NCBI GenBank assembly: GCA_030620005.1
Contig: JAUXAJ010000132.1
Location: 1 to 12,953 of the forward strand
Direction: 5' to 3'
From: Promethearchaeota archaeon
GTDB lineage: Archaea > Asgardarchaeota > Lokiarchaeia > Sigynarchaeales > SOKP01
Length of the DNA: 12,953 nucleotides
Shown: in pieces, positions 6,833 through 12,953 of the stretch
Layout: each line of letters begins with the position of its first letter
Position numbering within the stretch: position 1 is the stretch's first letter
Made by a program: the position numbers and the translations under genes
Notes under the pieces: model-generated
Databases searched by the model: none
What the model was told of the DNA's origin: nothing
What the model saw: the letters and a program-made list of their open reading frames with translations, nothing else

Positions 6833-7261
6833 TTAGTCCATTTCTTTCTTCTTAAAAATTAAAATTATTTCTCTTGTAGAATATACCTTGATTTCTGGTT
6901 TTTTCTGAAAATGCTTATCATTGGTCCAAATTCCATCATTTTTTATTGAAAGTGTTAATGCTACAAAAGGAATATCTTTTTTATCTACTTTGCCTATTAT
7001 TTCATCAGCCTTTTTCATATTTCCAGCATATTCCTTTTCAGGGACAAAAATGAGTCTATCGTGTAATAATTCAATAATATTATTTAGTTCTTCTTTATTA
7101 GAATCTAACTTTTCTAAAAGTAAATCATTATACGTGTATAATTCAATTAAATAATAATCAGGGATATAAAACACAAAGTCAGAACTTAATAATATTTTTC
7201 TAGTAATCGAATCTTTCATCAATCCAGAAAATAGAATGTTTGTATCTATTATTAACTTCAT
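6833..7261 (-). CDS. vapC: VapC-type toxin, PIN-domain ribonuclease
   Basis: A 142-residue PIN-domain protein, the expected size for a VapC toxin that cleaves RNA when freed from its antitoxin. The acidic active-site set is complete: D6 in LIIDTN, E40 in YLIELY, D96 in KKDIPFVAL, and D115 in IWTNDKHF. Its ATG overlaps the antitoxin gene by four bases (ATGA), which implies translational coupling and a single transcript. The target RNA cannot be read from sequence. Confidence 0.88.
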   Translation of the reverse strand: MKLIIDTNILFSGLMKDSITRKILLSSDFVFYIPDYYLIELYTYNDLLLEKLDSNKEELNNIIELLHDRLIFVPEKEYAGNMKKADEIIGKVDKKDIPFVALTLSIKNDGIWTNDKHFQKKPEIKVYSTREIILIFKKKEMD

Positions 7262-7500
7262 TCTTCAAGATTATTCATGTAAAATTTATGCCTTTCCCAC
7301 ATTTTTTGTTTTATTCCATCGCCCCATTTTTCAATGTCTTCTATAGTGACCGTGCTTTTTGACGTGAGACGATCCATTAACTCTAACTTCTCAAGATATT
7401 TCTCAACAGCGTTCTTAGCAATTTTCTTCCAATTAATTTCTGGATATTTTTCCATCCTTTCTAATAGTTCCTCTGGAATCGAAAAAATAAGATCTGCCAT
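7258..7500 (-). CDS. vapB: VapB-type antitoxin, ribbon-helix-helix
   Basis: An 80-residue partner of the PIN toxin. Residues 1-40 (short strand LIFSIPEELLERM, then WKKIAKNAVEKYLEKL) fit a ribbon-helix-helix DNA-binding domain. The charged C-terminal half (STVTIEDIEKWGDGIKQ onward) would wrap the toxin and block its active site. A good Shine-Dalgarno sequence AGGTGAAG lies at 7506-7513, five bases before the ATG. A 10-bp palindrome between the promoter and this site suggests autorepression by the VapBC complex. Confidence 0.82.
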   Translation of the reverse strand: MADLIFSIPEELLERMEKYPEINWKKIAKNAVEKYLEKLELMDRLTSKSTVTIEDIEKWGDGIKQKMWERHKFYMNNLEE

Positions 7501-7505
7501 TTATT

Positions 7506-7546
7506 CTTCACCTATTTCTAGAAAGAAATGCTATAATAAATATTTA
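7506..7546 (-). promoter_or_regulatory. vapBC promoter, palindromic operator and RBS
   Basis: Minus strand: an AT-rich TATA-like element (AAATATTTATTATA) around 7531-7545, then the perfect palindrome TTTCTAGAAA at 7515-7524, then the ribosome site AGGTGAAG at 7506-7513. The palindrome would lie about at the transcript start, where a bound VapB dimer would block transcription. Confidence 0.45.
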
Positions 7547-7599
7547 GCATGAAAATTACATTTTTAATTAAACTAATCAAATAACACATGAAATTTTAA

Positions 7600-8242
7600 A
7601 TATTAATTCTTATCGGATCCGAATCATATTTATTTGTTGGAAATCAGTGTGCAAGTCTTTCACTTATAAAAGCAATTTTGAAAAAATGTACGTTCATTGG
7701 AAAAAATCTAGTAAGTACAAAAATAGCTATAATTCTAATGGCTTTGTTTCACTTTCATAACTTCAAGAATTAATAGGTTATAATAGATTAGGCATTAGTA
7801 GTAGAATAAGTCATAGTCAATTTATTTCGCCAATAATGATTGCCGCCTCAAAAAAATTATTAGATGCGAACGAGAAGTATGCTCCCAAAGAAGTTGAAGT
7901 TGTTCAATTAATGTTAGAGCAAATTCTATGTCTGAAAATTAAACAGCGTTCTTCCCATATTGGGAGTGTTTTCCATCCCGTTTTAGAAGACTTTTTTAGA
8001 AAAAAATTACTAAAGTTATATATTAATTGCGAGCATGAAAAATTGTTTAATAAGCCCTTTAGTTATCATAGAATTGATTCTTGCATAAATATAATTTATA
8101 TATAATTAAATTAACAACAATAAACAATTTAATTAAAGATTCATTGCGGTTTAACAATGATGCACTTAAAACTCTTGGGGATAAATCTGATGATGCTCTT
8201 TATAATCTTGAATTAGAGAAAGATCGATATTTGGGGATATAA
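7600..8242 (+). pseudogene. Probable decayed gene in three frames
   Basis: Three consecutive open stretches on the plus strand look like one broken gene. Frame A (7600-7773) reads ILILIGSESYLFVGNQ and ends in IILMALFHFHN. Frame B (7761-8105) begins LQELIGYNRLGI, contains an intact 89-codon part from ATG 7836 (ASKKLLDANEKYAPKEVE, then VLEDFFRKKLLKLY), and ends in IDSCINIIYI. Frame C (8078-8242) begins FLHKYNLYI and reads LRFNNDALKTLGDKSDDALY to TAA. Both joins need the same -1 type of shift, and frame A has no plausible start codon. I do not recognise the family. A separate small gene at 7836-8105 is the alternative, but it lacks an obvious ribosome site. Confidence 0.4.
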
Positions 8243-8277
8243 GATTTTTAAAGAATAATTTTCTTAATATTTTTAGA

Positions 8278-8285
8278 TATAAATA
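8278..8285 (+). promoter_or_regulatory. TATA box for the SDS22-like LRR gene
   Basis: TATAAATA lies about 23 bases before the ATG at 8304, which would place the transcript start at or next to the start codon (leaderless mRNA). Confidence 0.5.
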
Positions 8286-8303
8286 AAGTGGTATTTTTTA
8301 TAG

Positions 8304-9197
8304 ATGGCTCATATTGTATTTTGCGGTAGGAAATTTGTTGTCAATCATGGGATTCTTTTCCTTAATAACAGAGAAATCAATTCCATCGCGAAAATTGAAG
8401 GCTTACAAGATTTGACGGGGTTAAAGGAGTTAAATCTTTATCATAATAAAATTACTAAATTTGAAAAATTAGAAAATTTAACTACCTTATTGAAATTGGA
8501 TATTAGCGTGAATCAAATCAGTGAAATTGAAGGTTTAGATAATCTAAGACGTCTTGAGTGGTTAAATCTTGGTTTTAATCAAATTTGTAAAGTACAAGGT
8601 TTAAAAAATCTTAATAGATTAACTCAACTGTGGCTTAACCACAACCAAGATTCTGAGATAAAAAATTTAGACGATCTTACATATCTTAAATGTTTAGATC
8701 TTAGCAATAACCAAATTTCTGAGATAAAAAATTTAGATAATCTTGCTCATCTTGAAGATTTGAATCTAGATAATAACCAAATCTCTGAAGTTAAAAATTT
8801 AGAATCCCTAATCAATTTAAAAGGGTTGGTTATTCGTGATAACAACATTACAGAGATTAAAGGTTTGGAAAATCTCATTAATCTTGAATTATTGTTTCTA
8901 AGTGGGAATAAAATTGACAAAATAACTGGTTTAGACAATCTGAAAAATCTGAAATATCTAAACCTTAGTTGTAATCAAATTAAAAAAATTGAAGGGTTAG
9001 ACAATCTTAGCAATTTACGTGAATTAGACATCAGTAGCAATCAAATTGATGAGATTGAAGGTTTGGACAATCTTAAACATTTAAATTTCTTAGACCTTCG
9101 GCTTAACCAAATTTGCGATTTAAATAATTTCAAGAGATTAGATATTTTAGACTTGTACGGTAATCCAATTAGTAACACAAAATTATTACAAAATTGA
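8304..9197 (+). CDS. SDS22-like leucine-rich-repeat protein
   Basis: A 297-residue protein made almost wholly of 22-residue repeats of the form IxGLDNLxxLxxLxLxxNQIxE. A 30-residue lead-in (MAHIVFCGRKFVVN...) is followed by eleven full repeats from residue 31 and a shortened twelfth ending LYGNPISNTKLLQN. This period and consensus match the SDS22 class, which in eukaryotes includes the protein phosphatase 1 regulator SDS22. There is no signal peptide, anchor or catalytic domain, so it is probably a cytoplasmic scaffold with unknown partner. The fourth repeat is irregular (NQDSE instead of NQIxE). The DNA shows the matching 66-bp periodicity, so the array grew by tandem duplication. Confidence 0.85.
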   Translation: MAHIVFCGRKFVVNHGILFLNNREINSIAKIEGLQDLTGLKELNLYHNKITKFEKLENLTTLLKLDISVNQISEIEGLDNLRRLEWLNLGFNQICKVQGLKNLNRLTQLWLNHNQDSEIKNLDDLTYLKCLDLSNNQISEIKNLDNLAHLEDLNLDNNQISEVKNLESLINLKGLVIRDNNITEIKGLENLINLELLFLSGNKIDKITGLDNLKNLKYLNLSCNQIKKIEGLDNLSNLRELDISSNQIDEIEGLDNLKHLNFLDLRLNQICDLNNFKRLDILDLYGNPISNTKLLQN

Positions 9198-9241
9198 TTT
9201 CAAATAAAAAAAAGAACTACAAATTAATCATTATTTTTTCC

Positions 9242-9262
9242 TATAAAACATTTTTTATAAAT
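9242..9262 (+). promoter_or_regulatory. Promoter candidates for proteasome beta gene
   Basis: Two TATA-like elements, TATAAAAC at 9242-9249 and TTTATAAAT at 9254-9262, precede the ATG at 9306. The second would give a leader of about 22 bases. No Shine-Dalgarno sequence is evident. Confidence 0.35.
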
Positions 9263-9305
9263 CATTAATAAAAAATTATTATAATTATATTCATTTGATT
9301 ATAGT

Positions 9306-10013
9306 ATGATAAAAGAACATTTAATTAAGAACACTTTTTCTAAGTTTTTAAAAGATAATAGTTCTCAAATTAATAAGGCAATTTTTAACAAATCAAATAA
9401 TACAATTCAAGAAAATTTGTTTAAGACAGGCACTACTACGGTAGGCTTATGTTGTAAGGATGCCGTGATTCTTGGGGCAGATAAGAGAGCTACCATGGCT
9501 TATTTCGTTGCCAGCAAGACTTCTGAGAAATTACACGCTATCCAGAGCCATATCATGATCTCTATAGCAGGAAGCGTTGCAGACGCCCAATATCTTGTAG
9601 ATATTTTAAGAGCAGAGACAACGCTTTATCAGCTAGAAAAAGAGAAACCCATTTTGGTGAAATCTGCCGGAAAATTATTATCTAATGTTTTATACAGGTC
9701 AAAAATGTTTCCATATCAAGTTGGGCATATTCTTGGAGGAGTAACTGAAGAAGAAGGTCCTATAATTCTTGATATAGGAGCGTATGGATCAATCTTACCG
9801 GAAAAATATTGTGCGGTTGGAAGCGGTCAAAACTTTTCCTACGGAGTACTAGAAGCTAAATATAAAGATGGGATGAGTGTTCAAGAAGGTAAAGAAATTA
9901 TAAAAACCGCTGTCCGCTCAAGTATAATCCGGGATATGGCCAGTGGAAACGGAATAGACATTGCCGTCATCAAAAAAGAAGGTCCCGCAGAAAGAGAATT
10001 CATTCCTATCTAA
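9306..10013 (+). CDS. psmB: Proteasome beta subunit
   Basis: Catalytic subunit of the 20S proteasome, an N-terminal nucleophile threonine protease of the cytoplasm. The archaeal processing site is clear: cleavage between G42 and T43 in TGTTTVG exposes the catalytic threonine. Counting from T43, the other active-site residues fall at the canonical positions: D17 (D59, in GADKRAT) and K33 (K75, in SKTSEK). Later family features include MISIAGSVADAQ, YQVGHILGG, AVGSGQNFSYGVLE and IRDMASGNGIDIAVI. The mature chain is about 193 residues. The 42-residue propeptide is lysine- and asparagine-rich and long for an archaeal beta subunit, though long propeptides are known in haloarchaea. No proteasome alpha or ATPase gene is adjacent. 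Confidence 0.95.
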   Translation: MIKEHLIKNTFSKFLKDNSSQINKAIFNKSNNTIQENLFKTGTTTVGLCCKDAVILGADKRATMAYFVASKTSEKLHAIQSHIMISIAGSVADAQYLVDILRAETTLYQLEKEKPILVKSAGKLLSNVLYRSKMFPYQVGHILGGVTEEEGPIILDIGAYGSILPEKYCAVGSGQNFSYGVLEAKYKDGMSVQEGKEIIKTAVRSSIIRDMASGNGIDIAVIKKEGPAEREFIPI

Positions 10014-10138
10014 TTGTAGAGGAAAAATGATCTTTTAAATAATTTTTTTAAAAAAAATTCTTCTCAACAATAAAACTTAAATAGATAAAAAAAGTTTTTA
10101 AGCAAGTTTTTCGTAATCTTTAATAATAAACACATACC

Positions 10139-10227
10139 TATAAAAATAAATTTACCATTAAAATTGTAAGGATTATTTCACAAACAAGCCTATTTTTAGC
10201 ACGAACAATATCAATTATCGAGGAGAT
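10139..10227 (+). promoter_or_regulatory. TATA box and strong RBS of GIFT-domain gene
   Basis: TATAAAAAT at 10139-10147 would start transcription near 10169 and give a leader of about 64 bases. A clear Shine-Dalgarno sequence GAGGAGAT (10220-10227) stands five bases before the ATG at 10233. This contrasts with the apparently leaderless genes elsewhere in the window and supports efficient initiation here. Confidence 0.55.
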
Positions 10228-10232
10228 ATATA

Positions 10233-10970
10233 ATGAGTTACAAAATATTAGTGGATCTGTCTCATGACGAGCAAGTAGAAGAGTTTCCCGAGTTTTCTTT
10301 GGGTGAAGAAGACTATGATATTGATTATATCGAAAAGAACGAGGGTCCTATAGAATTTGAAAAATTAGAAGACTTTGACATTTTATTCATTGGGAACATA
10401 CGGCACACAAATAACGGCAAGAGCGATAAGTTTACGCCCGACGAATTAAGGGCAATTAAGAATTTTGTCGGGGACGGCGGAGGTGGTTTGTTCCTCACTT
10501 CTGGAGCTGGTGGAGATTTGGATGTTCCCATAAAAAAGGGCTCCATAAGGGTACTTTACAAAATAACTGGTGTTAAAAGATTTTGGAATGGTTGCGTTTA
10601 TGAGGCTGCCTCGAATTTTCTTGTTAAAAAAGAAAATATTCTTGCCACGGAATTATTTAACCACCCGATAACAATAGATATCAATAGTGTAATACTTCGA
10701 AATTGTACTTTTTTAACTTTAACTGAAGAAGATGAGATAGACGATATAATCGTCACGTCTGAGAAGTCAGAATTTAAATATTTCGTTGATGGAAGTGTTG
10801 GAGCCTTGGGTACCGTACCGATTTGCGCAGTTTCTCAGTTTTATAATGATAGATGCGTCACGGTTAAGTCATCTGATTTCTTAAAAGAAGATTCTGACTT
10901 TGGAATTGACGCTGGAGAAAATCTGAATTTCCTTAAAAATATAATTAAGTGGTTAACCTTTGAGATATAA
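10233..10970 (+). CDS. GIFT/GATase1-like domain protein, IFT52-like
   Basis: A 245-residue soluble protein with a Rossmann-like class I glutamine-amidotransferase-type fold. After the strand YKILVDLSHDE (3-13), the segment about 66-95 has KFTPDELRAIKNFV, a glycine turn (DGGGG), and LFLTSGAGGD. It resembles the GIFT domain of intraflagellar transport protein IFT52, where KFT plus a helix, GG turn and hydrophobic strand ending in GEGG is found. The C-terminal VPICAVSQFYNDRCVTV and the closing FLKNIIKWLTFEI also fit the domain end. There is no obvious catalytic Cys-His-Glu triad, so it is probably a non-enzymatic, ligand- or carbohydrate-binding version. The gene is followed 17 bases later by a radical SAM gene. 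The homology claim is from memory of the family and is not computed. Confidence 0.7.
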   Translation: MSYKILVDLSHDEQVEEFPEFSLGEEDYDIDYIEKNEGPIEFEKLEDFDILFIGNIRHTNNGKSDKFTPDELRAIKNFVGDGGGGLFLTSGAGGDLDVPIKKGSIRVLYKITGVKRFWNGCVYEAASNFLVKKENILATELFNHPITIDINSVILRNCTFLTLTEEDEIDDIIVTSEKSEFKYFVDGSVGALGTVPICAVSQFYNDRCVTVKSSDFLKEDSDFGIDAGENLNFLKNIIKWLTFEI

Positions 10971-10980
10971 TTTTTTTTTT
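10971..10980 (+). terminator. T10 tract between two close genes
   Basis: Ten consecutive T residues directly after the GIFT-domain stop codon. Oligo-T alone can terminate archaeal transcription, so it may end or attenuate the transcript before the radical SAM gene 7 bases further on. Confidence 0.4.
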
Positions 10981-10987
10981 AGTAAAA

Positions 10988-12100
10988 ATGGTTTTTAGAT
11001 TATTGCGTCCAGACGCGAGTGCTGTTTGGAAGGACGAAAATATTATTAAAAGGTTTTCAAGGTATAAAGGAATAATTGATGGAACTCAAATAGCCAGATA
11101 TTTAATTGCTAAAACTCTTGAGTGTGCTTTTGATCATAATGAAAATGTTGAGAACTTGACAAAACTATTAGAAGAAAAATCTAAAGAATTCAACGAACTA
11201 TTGTTGATAGATACAGAAACCCTTAAAAAGCGAAAAATTAAGCCTCATTCTATTATTGAGTTAGTTGAAACTATTGCTTTAAAATACCTTGAAAGTTGTA
11301 TTTTTTGTGAAAGAAAATGCGCCGTTAATAGAATTCAAAACAAGAAAGGCTTTTGTCAATTGCCAAGAGATTCGTACGTTTCTTCAGCGTTCTTGCATCA
11401 TGGCGAAGAATCTCCGCTTGTCCCAAGTGGCACGATTTTCTTTCAGGGATGTAACTTTGGATGTGTATTTTGCCAGAATTACGACATTTCTCAAGCTTGG
11501 AAAGGTAAAAGGCATATAGAAGATATTGCTCAAAAAGTCAATGCCATGCAACTGGCAGCATTAGCAGATAGGTTAGTTGAAAAAGGCGCATTAAACATTA
11601 ATTACGTTGGAGGTGACCCGATTCCTAATATCCACACGATTCTTGGAAGCTTAAAGCATCAAACCTCAAACATTTGTCAGCTATGGAACTCTAACTTTTA
11701 TTTAACTAACGAGTCTTTGTCGTTAATCATTGATTTAATGGATCTCTGGTTGCCTGATTTTAAATACGGAAATAACGAGTGTGGAGAAAAATATTCTGGA
11801 GTTAAAAGCTATTTCGATGTAATCTCTCGTAATCACAAAAAAATTCACGACGATGGAAGCGGTGAGATAATTATTCGCCATTTAGTGATGCCTAATCACG
11901 TGGAATGTTGTTCAAAACCCATTTTGGATTATATCGCCAATGAAATCCCTAAAAGCGTCGTTAACATCATGGCTCAATATCGCCCGGAATATAAAGCTAA
12001 TAATTATCCCGAAATCAATAGGAGACCAACTTCGGAAGAAATGCAAAAAGTTAAAAAATATGCTGATAGTTTAAGAATTCTTTGGAGGCCCGTTTCTTAA
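10988..12100 (+). CDS. Radical SAM protein, COG1313/PflX-like
   Basis: A 370-residue radical S-adenosylmethionine enzyme. The [4Fe-4S] motif CxxxCxxC is C155, C159 and C162 in QGCNFGCVFCQNYDIS. The SAM-contacting motif is YVGGDP (206-211). Upstream, C104, C107, C111 and C123 (CIFCERKCAV ... KGFC) form a conserved cysteine cluster of the COG1313 group that may hold an extra metal site. Other group features are SPLVPSGTIFF and WLPDFKYG. An extra 90-residue N-terminal helical region precedes the cysteine cluster. Members are annotated as pyruvate formate-lyase-activating-like, but their substrate is unproven, and no glycyl radical enzyme is nearby. It lies 17 bases after the GIFT-domain gene, so the two may be functionally linked. 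Confidence 0.85.
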   Translation: MVFRLLRPDASAVWKDENIIKRFSRYKGIIDGTQIARYLIAKTLECAFDHNENVENLTKLLEEKSKEFNELLLIDTETLKKRKIKPHSIIELVETIALKYLESCIFCERKCAVNRIQNKKGFCQLPRDSYVSSAFLHHGEESPLVPSGTIFFQGCNFGCVFCQNYDISQAWKGKRHIEDIAQKVNAMQLAALADRLVEKGALNINYVGGDPIPNIHTILGSLKHQTSNICQLWNSNFYLTNESLSLIIDLMDLWLPDFKYGNNECGEKYSGVKSYFDVISRNHKKIHDDGSGEIIIRHLVMPNHVECCSKPILDYIANEIPKSVVNIMAQYRPEYKANNYPEINRRPTSEEMQKVKKYADSLRILWRPVS

Positions 12101-12206
12101 TAATTATTTTATTTAATGTTTCGAGCAATAAAATAATAGTAGTTCTGGCGAGTGCGAATATTAAAAAACAACAAAATAATTATAGGTCGAGCATTTTTCA
12201 ATATAG
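12101..12206. other. AT-rich spacer after radical SAM gene
   Basis: No gene seen. The heptamer TCGAGCA occurs twice (12120-12126 and 12187-12193); the spacing and context give no clear role. Confidence 0.3.
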
Positions 12207-12215
12207 TATAAAAAG
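12207..12215 (+). promoter_or_regulatory. TATA box of candidate RNA gene
   Basis: TATAAAAAG with an archaeal spacing that predicts transcription from about 12236, exactly where the base composition changes from AT-rich to about 42% GC. Confidence 0.45.
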
Positions 12216-12424
12216 ATAGAAAATCGAAACGCGCTAAAAAATGTCCGCTAAAGAACGCAAGACCAAGACTTTAATTCGAGAATACTTGTTGGACGGATAG
12301 CGACGAGCACATTGGTAGAAAGCGGAAGAGAAATTGTGTCAGCATATTCAATATCATTCAATCTCAATCTCTCGCTCAAAAACAATCGCCCGGATTTCAT
12401 TGGAGCTTTGACGAATCTGTGAAA

Positions 12425-12440
12425 AACAATCTAGATTGTT
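12425..12440. repeat. Perfect 16-bp palindrome
   Basis: AACAATCTAGATTGTT is a perfect palindrome. Its last two bases are shared with the left arm of the next hairpin. It could be a protein-binding site or part of an alternative RNA fold. Confidence 0.7.
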
Positions 12441-12465
12441 CTTGTTCTTAATTCAAGAACAAGAA
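12439..12465 (+). terminator. Perfect 11-bp hairpin
   Basis: TTCTTGTTCTT (12439-12449) and AAGAACAAGAA (12455-12465) pair perfectly around a 5-base loop AATTC, followed within 7 bases by a run of five T. This is the strongest inverted repeat in the window, and it ends the GC-rich block. Confidence 0.55.
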
Positions 12466-12587
12466 AAATAAATTTTTCATAATGGCAATTTGAATTTTTT
12501 TAGATTAGATGTTTAAAAATCGAAAAATCTAAAAGTAATTTATCATTTCTAAAATTAACTAATTATCAATAATATTACTGAATTTAC

Positions 12588-12953
12588 ATGAGCCTTAAAT
12601 TAGAAGATGTAAAAGGACTCGGGAAAAAGACCGTTGAAATTCTTAAAGAAACGGGCATCGATACCGTTGAAAAATTAGCTAATACGGAACTAGAAAAATT
12701 ATCTGAAATCAAAGGTATTGGAACGTCATCGGCAAAAAAATTTCTTGAAAATGCTAAATCTTTATTGACTGAAATATCAAGCGATAGTGCTTCAATAGAC
12801 GCGGAAGTAAAGGAAGAAAAAGAAAAGGAAATAGAATCTGAAGATAAACTTAAAGAAGAAGAACAGAAAAAAATAGAAAAAGAACTTAAAAAAATAGAAG
12901 AAAAAAAAACACGATTGCAAGAAAAGAAAGTTGAACCAGGCGATTTCGTGCTT
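12588..12953 (+). CDS. Helix-hairpin-helix/coiled-coil protein, 3' end beyond window
   Basis: The first 122 residues of a larger protein. Residues 5-60 hold a tandem helix-hairpin-helix unit with its two glycine hairpins at VKGLGKK (8-14) and IKGIGTS (41-47), typical of sequence-independent DNA or RNA binding. Residues 73-114 are a highly charged lysine/glutamate stretch, predicted coiled coil. The visible part ends with KVEPGDFVL, which looks like the first strand of a new beta-rich domain; an FKBP-type domain would begin this way, but that is a guess. The ATG at 12588 has no Shine-Dalgarno sequence. A weak TATA-like TTTAAAAAT lies near 12510. HhH units are also found in front of some archaeal ribosomal proteins, another possible identity. 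Confidence 0.75.
   Translation, partial: MSLKLEDVKGLGKKTVEILKETGIDTVEKLANTELEKLSEIKGIGTSSAKKFLENAKSLLTEISSDSASIDAEVKEEKEKEIESEDKLKEEEQKKIEKELKKIEEKKTRLQEKKVEPGDFVL

Larger units (their letters stand above)
12236..12465 (+). ncRNA. Candidate structured RNA, about 230 nt
   Basis: A GC-richer block (25, 24 and 26 G/C per 60 bases in 12241-12420) inside spacer DNA that is otherwise near 20% GC. It is bounded by a TATA box on the left and a strong hairpin plus short T-run on the right. Several short frames are open (19 codons from ATG 12241, two about 50-60 codon stretches in the other plus frames, and a 50-codon minus-strand frame from an ATG near 12400). None has a ribosome site or recognisable protein, and their coexistence fits non-coding DNA of higher GC. 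Short pairings such as TCCGCT (12244-12249) with AGCGGA (12321-12326) are possible. It does not contain RNase P or SRP RNA core motifs I could recognise. A decayed gene is the main alternative. Confidence 0.35.

Noticed and set aside
7334..7552. Plus-strand frame of 72 codons, with a similar one at 6921-7154
   Set aside because: Both are complements of the VapB and VapC genes.
8747..8938. Minus-strand frame inside the SDS22-like gene
   Set aside because: Produced by the repeat structure of the plus-strand gene.
10325..10546. Minus-strand frame of 73 codons
   Set aside because: Antisense to the GIFT-domain gene, which has a strong ribosome site and conserved motifs.
11289..11519. Plus-strand frame of 76 codons
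   Set aside because: Out-of-frame reading of the radical SAM core, including its cysteine motif region.
12241..12300. 19-codon ORF starting ATG at the predicted transcript start
   Set aside because: Well placed for a leaderless message, but far too short and without a recognisable peptide. It is kept as part of the candidate RNA instead.
12346..12365. Tandem ATTCAATATC/ATTCAATCTC
   Set aside because: Only two imperfect 10-base units. Too little for a CRISPR array or meaningful repeat, and no CRISPR array is present in the window.

Overview
The window is AT-rich and looks like a chromosomal segment of an archaeon, most probably an Asgard (Loki-like) lineage. The evidence is an archaeal-type proteasome beta subunit, a free-standing archaeal threonyl-tRNA synthetase editing domain, TATA-box promoters about 26 bases before start codons (several genes look leaderless), two different leucine-rich-repeat proteins, a VapBC module, and an IFT52-like GIFT-domain protein. 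The Asgard assignment is inferred from protein style, not from a marker gene.

Layout. (1) 1-4845 is a sugar-catabolism neighbourhood. It holds a rhamnulokinase (minus, cut by the window edge), a divergent sugar 3-epimerase/isomerase, a small LRR protein, a small basic protein, and a 690-residue fusion of a xylose-isomerase-like TIM barrel with a class I aldolase. Isomerase, kinase and aldolase are the three activities needed to split a deoxysugar such as rhamnose. The two divergent promoter regions share an ATACTTAA box. (2) 4846-5015 holds a perfect hairpin and a GC-rich non-coding island. (3) 5016-6343 encodes the ThrRS editing domain and a seven-helix membrane protein with intramembrane histidines. 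(4) 6396-7546 holds a frameshifted four-CxxC zinc-binding protein fragment and a VapBC pair with a palindromic candidate operator. (5) 7600-8242 looks like a decayed gene spread over three frames. (6) 8304-10013 encodes an SDS22-like LRR protein and the proteasome beta subunit with a long propeptide. (7) 10233-12100 encodes the GIFT-domain protein and, 17 bases later, a COG1313-like radical SAM enzyme. (8) 12101-12587 has no convincing gene, but contains a GC-rich block with a TATA box in front and a strong hairpin behind, a candidate structured RNA. (9) 12588 to the end is the start of a helix-hairpin-helix/coiled-coil protein cut by the window edge.

The most unusual items are the isomerase-aldolase fusion with its shared promoter motif, the candidate ncRNA at about 12236-12465, the GIFT-domain/radical SAM pair, and the broken zinc-finger gene whose frames join at a single -1 step.
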